Shown one piece after another: positions 60,917 to 64,000 of a DNA stretch of 64,000 nt. Source of the stretch: Maricaulis sp047308265 (GTDB lineage: Bacteria > Pseudomonadota > Alphaproteobacteria > Caulobacterales > Maricaulaceae). Below the pieces are notes generated by a model. That model ran no database searches and was not told the DNA's origin. It saw only the letters and a program-made list of their open reading frames with translations. Position numbers and translations under genes: made by a program. Positions within the stretch are counted from its first letter, which is position 1, and each line of letters starts with the position of its first letter. The stretch covers positions 380,652 through 444,651 of the forward strand of contig NZ_JBKQWY010000002.1 of NCBI RefSeq assembly GCF_047308265.1. The letters are read 5' to 3'.

Positions 60917-61747
60917 TCAGCGATGCGACGGAAGCACACCGGCATCGCGCAAAGCCGGGGCATGGGTGCGGCTGACTGGGGCTTGCAGGCCCGTTGTCAA
61001 AAGGATCCGTCCGGTGCCCCGCTTGAATTCGCCGGACTGGATGGCCGCTTTAGCAACCCACCATGAGCGATGGGTCTGATATCCCTCCACGGGCACCATT
61101 TCTGCCATGGCATCGGCCAGTCGTATCAGAACAAGCTGTGAGCCTTGTGGCAGGTGGACGCGCACATAGTGGTCCTCAGCTTGCAGAGCGAGAATGGTTT
61201 CGGCGGCGGCCGGACCGTCCAGCCTGTCGAGGAAAACCGGTCGCTCGGACCTGGTCGGCGTGGGTTCATCCATCGTGCGGCGGGGCGCTGAGCCATTGTG
61301 GGCCCGGGTTCGGATATAGGCGCGAACCAGGCGTATCAGCGGTACCATCGCCAGCATCACCAGGATCACGGACCCATACAGACCGGCCAGGGCTGAGGCT
61401 TGGCTCCATACCGAGGCAAAGTCGTTATAGGTCAGTCCAAAAATGACACGTTCGCAGATGAGGACGATGATGGATTGGGGCAGAGCCGCTAAAGCGGCCA
61501 CAAGGATGACCTGTCCGACTGCGGACCGCAGGTGGGGACGGATCCATCGCACACCATGTTCAGCCAAGATGACGCAAACCCCGCCCGCCGGCATGACGGT
61601 TATCCAATACATCAGCCGTAGCGAGAGGGATGCGCGGTCGGACCCGAAGGGCCCGAGAAAACCGAAAAACACCCCGACGGCCAGCATCAGGCCGAGGTCG
61701 ATGGCCCATTGCGGGACGGACAGAATATGGGCACGCGGTGTCGTCAT
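60917..61747 (-). CDS. LytTR DNA-binding domain protein with membrane helices
   Basis: The 276-residue protein (from ATG 61747) has four membrane segments (about 10-140: LGLMLAVGVFFGFLG, LMYWITVMPAGGVCVILAE, VGQVILVAALAALPQSIIVLI, ALAGLYGSVILVMLAMVPLI) and a C-terminal LytTR domain starting LALQAEDHYVRVHLPQGSQLVLIRLADAM and ending with VPVEGYQTHRSWWV. It looks like a membrane-bound one-component regulator. A TTG start 15 bases earlier (61762) is possible. It is divergent from the DUF2306 gene. Confidence 0.88.
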   Translation of the reverse strand: MTTPRAHILSVPQWAIDLGLMLAVGVFFGFLGPFGSDRASLSLRLMYWITVMPAGGVCVILAEHGVRWIRPHLRSAVGQVILVAALAALPQSIIVLICERVIFGLTYNDFASVWSQASALAGLYGSVILVMLAMVPLIRLVRAYIRTRAHNGSAPRRTMDEPTPTRSERPVFLDRLDGPAAAETILALQAEDHYVRVHLPQGSQLVLIRLADAMAEMVPVEGYQTHRSWWVAKAAIQSGEFKRGTGRILLTTGLQAPVSRTHAPALRDAGVLPSHR

Positions 61748-61810
61748 CTCAGTCTCGATCAAGTGGTGTGCAGCTAGCCCGGCTCGGTTGCGCTTGTCCA
61801 GATGTGACGC

Positions 61811-61823
61811 TCACGCTGCGTGA
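61811..61823. promoter_or_regulatory. TCACGCTGCGTGA dyad between LytTR and DUF2306
   Basis: A perfect 13-base dyad (TCACG-CTG-CGTGA) in the 184-base divergent gap, possibly a binding site of the LytTR protein; LytTR sites usually differ, so this is a guess. Confidence 0.35.
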
Positions 61824-61931
61824 AATGCGCGGATGGGAAGACTCGCGAAATCCCTGCGTTATCAGCGCACGCAATGACCACGACCCGGGCGGACCGGGGC
61901 ACAAGATCTACCGTCATCAAGGGAGATAAAT

Positions 61932-62543
61932 ATGCGGCGTGTCGGTTTTGGTCTGATCTGGTTTCTGTGCGCGGGTGTGTCCTTCTACGCCGCGCAATAT
62001 TGGAGCGGATGGACATTCGTGCCCGGTTTCAATCCGGTGCGAAATCTCCTCGGAGAGGGGGCGCTTGCGCTTCATGCCGGCTTCGGCTCGCTCGCACTTG
62101 TGACCGGACCGTTTCAGTTCTCCAGCCGGTTGCGAAACGCGCGACCCGGCGTGCATCGCTGGACCGGCATGGTCTATATGATGTCGTGTACTGTTTCGGG
62201 CCTAGCCGGTCTGGCGCTCGCCTTTGGTTCGGTCGAGACCCTTGTGGCAAAGCTGGGCTTCGGCACACTCGCCGTCTTCTGGCTGACGACTATTGCGATG
62301 GGATATCGTACCGCGCTGGGGCGCCGTTTTGTCCAGCACCGTCAGTGGATGTGGCGATCCATGGCCCTGACCTTCGCCGCAGTCACTCTGCGTATTCTCT
62401 TGCCGCTGGGCATGATGACCGGCCACGCCTTTTCAGACGTCTATGCCGTCATTGCCTGGATGTGCTGGGTGCCCAACCTGCTCGCCGTGGAGCTCGTCTT
62501 GAGGCTTCAGCCGCGTTTGGCGCGCCAGCGGTCTGCAGCGTAG
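61932..62543 (+). CDS. DUF2306 domain-containing membrane protein
   Basis: The 203-residue protein has four to six membrane helices and fits DUF2306: GALALHAGFGSLALVTGPFQFSSRLRNARPGVHRWTGMVY, and RRFVQHRQWMWRSMALTFAAVTLRI. The several conserved His could bind heme or a metal. Function unknown. GGGAGA is 5 bases before the ATG. Its 3' end overlaps rlmB by 37 bases on the opposite strand. It is probably controlled by the divergent LytTR protein. Confidence 0.87.
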   Translation: MRRVGFGLIWFLCAGVSFYAAQYWSGWTFVPGFNPVRNLLGEGALALHAGFGSLALVTGPFQFSSRLRNARPGVHRWTGMVYMMSCTVSGLAGLALAFGSVETLVAKLGFGTLAVFWLTTIAMGYRTALGRRFVQHRQWMWRSMALTFAAVTLRILLPLGMMTGHAFSDVYAVIAWMCWVPNLLAVELVLRLQPRLARQRSAA

Positions 62544-63292
62544 AGCGAGATGGCAGCCGCGTTGGAGACATTCAGGCTTTCCACAGCGTCGCTCATCGGT
62601 ATCTGGGCCAGGACATCGCAATGTTCCGCCACGCGCGGACGCAGGCCCTTGTCCTCTGATCCCAGGACGAGCACCAGGCCTGGCCCCCAGCCTTGCCCGT
62701 CCGGACCGGCGAGGGCGGTGTCCAGCGCCTCCGACCCATCGCCAGCAAGCCCGATGACATATCGGCCCGCATCGCGAAACTCCTGCAGTGTATTGGCGAT
62801 ATTGGTGACCCGCACATGCGGCACGCGTTCAGCGGCGCCCACAGCACTCTTGCACACTGTGCCGAACAGGGGCGGGGATTTTCGGTCCTGCATCACCAGG
62901 GCGCGCACACCGAAGGCTGCCGCCGAACGCAGGATCGCACCCACATTATGCGGATCGGTTATCTGGTCGAGCACGAGGAGCGTGCCGTGGGTCGGGTCGG
63001 TGACACCGCGCACACTCTCCGGATCCAGCGCGGCCGCCTGCAGGGCAAATCCCTGGTGAACGGCGCCCGCGGGCAAGTGGCGATCAATCTCGCCAGGCTC
63101 GGTCAGGGTGTGATCAAAACCCTCGGGCAGGTCGCGCGCGGCATTACGAGTCACCAGCAGCGACAAGACCTTGCGGCGCGGGTTGGCGATGGCGGCGAGC
63201 ACCGCATGACGTCCCCATATCCAACCCTCGCGGGGGGCGGAATCGCTGCCTGCATTTCGTGTGTAATCCGTGCGTTTACCGGTGTTGCGCAT
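62507..63292 (-). CDS. rlmB: 23S rRNA (guanosine-2'-O-)-methyltransferase RlmB
   Basis: The 261-residue SPOUT protein has an N-terminal substrate domain (WIWGRHAVLAAIANPRRKVL) and the three SpoU motifs: LVLDQITDPHNVGAILRSAAAFG, GLVLVLGSEDKGLRP and PMSDAVESLNVSNAAAISLY. It 2'-O-methylates a guanosine in the 23S P-loop. I start at ATG 63292; the frame is open to 63328. It converges with DUF2306, overlapping by 37 bases. The predicted tRNA-Tyr promoter covers its start region. Confidence 0.94.
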   Translation of the reverse strand: MRNTGKRTDYTRNAGSDSAPREGWIWGRHAVLAAIANPRRKVLSLLVTRNAARDLPEGFDHTLTEPGEIDRHLPAGAVHQGFALQAAALDPESVRGVTDPTHGTLLVLDQITDPHNVGAILRSAAAFGVRALVMQDRKSPPLFGTVCKSAVGAAERVPHVRVTNIANTLQEFRDAGRYVIGLAGDGSEALDTALAGPDGQGWGPGLVLVLGSEDKGLRPRVAEHCDVLAQIPMSDAVESLNVSNAAAISLYAADRWRAKRG

Positions 63293-63323
63293 ATTTTGAA
63301 CCGTCACTATAGTCCGCGCTCCT
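63285..63323 (+). promoter_or_regulatory. Probable promoter of the tRNA-Tyr-tRNA-Gly region
   Basis: TTGCGC (63285-63290), 17 bases, TATAGT (63308-63313), and the initiation sequence TCCGCGCTCCT (63313-63323) that is also present at the tRNA-Lys promoter. Confidence 0.5.
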
Positions 63324-63432
63324 GTCACGGGGCGCTCGCGAAATCTCTGGCCTGCTTAACACGTTGGCTGCGGATTGAGGCGCTTCGTTGCAGACTTTTT
63401 GGCAGATCTCCCGTGCCGGAAAGTCACCCTGT

Positions 63433-63520
63433 GGAGGGGTGGGAGAGTGGTTGAATCCACCAGACTGTAAATCTGGCCGCGTAATGGCGAACGCTGGTTC
63501 GAATCCAGCCCCCTCCACCA
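63433..63520 (+). tRNA. tRNA-Tyr (anticodon GTA)
   Basis: Acceptor GGAGGGG pairs with CCCCTCC; the anticodon loop CTGTAAA gives GTA; a long variable arm (CGCGTAATGGCG) marks a class II tRNA; A73 and CCA are encoded. Confidence 0.97.
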
Positions 63521-63713
63521 CTCACTCTGATCCGCCTTCGCGTCCGTTTCGTTGCTCTTGGCTAAAACTGCGAGGCTATAGCTGTGGGCCGGAGGTCGTC
63601 CTTGCAAAATCGCTGTTCAGCCCTTTGACCGTCGTCGTTGTGGCCCAACTGCAGATCTGCCGCAACGCCCTCTCGACGGACACGCCCGAAACCGCTAAAC
63701 GATTTCGCCCGGC

Positions 63714-63787
63714 GCGGGTATAGCACAATGGTAGTGCAGCAGCCTTCCAAGCTGAGGATGCGGGTTCGATTCCCGCTACCCGCTCCA
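63714..63787 (+). tRNA. tRNA-Gly (anticodon TCC)
   Basis: Acceptor GCGGGTA pairs with TACCCGC; the anticodon loop CTTCCAA gives TCC; discriminator T and CCA are encoded. Order tRNA-Tyr, tRNA-Gly, tuf matches the common tRNA-tuf arrangement. Confidence 0.97.
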
Positions 63788-63961
63788 TCAATTTTCCTGA
63801 CTTCGTAATGCCTTGATCACGTGGCTGCATTTGCACTTGCATTCCGGGTGCGCGCGCGTGTATCAGGCCGCTTCATGTCAGGTGTTCCGGCACCTTTTCA
63901 TCCACCCACTCAGTCGATCGGCCATTCGTCTCCAGATCGACATCTCATGAGGTATAGATCG

Positions 63962-64000
63962 ATGGCGAAGGAAAAGTTTGAGCGGACGAAACCGCACGCA
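63962..64000 (+). CDS. tuf: Elongation factor Tu, 5' end only
   Basis: Thirteen residues, MAKEKFERTKPHA, are visible and match the invariant N-terminus of EF-Tu. GAGG lies about 9 bases upstream. The rest is outside the window. EF-Tu delivers aminoacyl-tRNA to the ribosome. Confidence 0.93.
   Translation, partial: MAKEKFERTKPHA

Overview
This 64 kb window is GC-rich chromosomal DNA from an alphaproteobacterium, most likely a relative of Maricaulis, Oceanicaulis, Hyphomonas or Caulobacter. The placement is an inference. It rests on two DUF2336 genes, CtrA-like TTAA-N7-TTAA boxes, a tRNA-His without G-1 (with U72 and A73), an arginine succinyltransferase operon, TTGAC/TATA-type promoters and the gene order tRNA-Tyr, tRNA-Gly, tuf at the right edge. 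I saw no rRNA, CRISPR array, insertion sequence, integrase or prophage. Almost all of the window reads as ordinary core or accessory chromosome.

Layout. 0-5.5 kb: end of a large cyclophilin, a small cyclophilin, an AhpD-like protein, a membrane-anchored EEP-fold phosphatase/nuclease, the queuosine genes queA-tgt and a lipoprotein. 5.5-15.2 kb: tRNA-Lys, carboxylesterase, small genes, renalase-like oxidoreductase, SulP transporter with tandem UspA, an L,D-transpeptidase and an OmpA porin with a 30-proline linker. 15.4-24.2 kb: a PLP sulfur-amino-acid enzyme, an arginine-degradation operon (M20 hydrolase, astA, astD, astB), phenylalanine hydroxylase and a secreted three-domain beta-gamma-crystallin. 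24.4-31.8 kb: gamma-glutamyltransferase, AsmA, an M48 lipoprotein protease, tRNA-His, an alpha/beta hydrolase and an unknown gene. 32-38.6 kb: WYL regulator, lytic transglycosylase, two DUF2336 proteins, an HPt protein, a receiver protein and NAD kinase, with CtrA-like boxes at two of the promoters. This is probably a cell-cycle-linked signalling cluster.

38.6-45.2 kb: EgtB, a class II aldolase, a secreted protein, cytochrome c, then an orphan 661-residue nitrilase-fold protein in less GC-rich DNA, followed by an AT-rich spacer, a small ORF and tRNA-Thr. This is the most accessory-looking stretch. 45.4-49.1 kb: amino-acid permease, a zinc-homeostasis pair (DUF1826 and COG0523 GTPase) behind a Zur-like box, and a membrane protein. 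49.3-53.8 kb: metG, an ABC exporter and a second large cyclophilin paralogous to the one at position 1. 53.9-59.6 kb: a likely operon (M20 amidohydrolase, RidA, GST, DUF819) and a divergent amidohydrolase/MarR pair with two perfect operators. 59.8-64 kb: a GSGD-repeat secreted protein, LytTR regulator, DUF2306, rlmB, tRNA-Tyr, tRNA-Gly and the start of tuf.

No multi-gene system is clearly novel. The best candidates for something undescribed are the orphan nitrilase-fold gene, the CtrA-linked DUF2336/HPt/receiver cluster, and an M20 hydrolase that may stand in for AstE. Smaller oddities are a Tgt that lacks two of four zinc ligands and a 30-proline OmpA linker.
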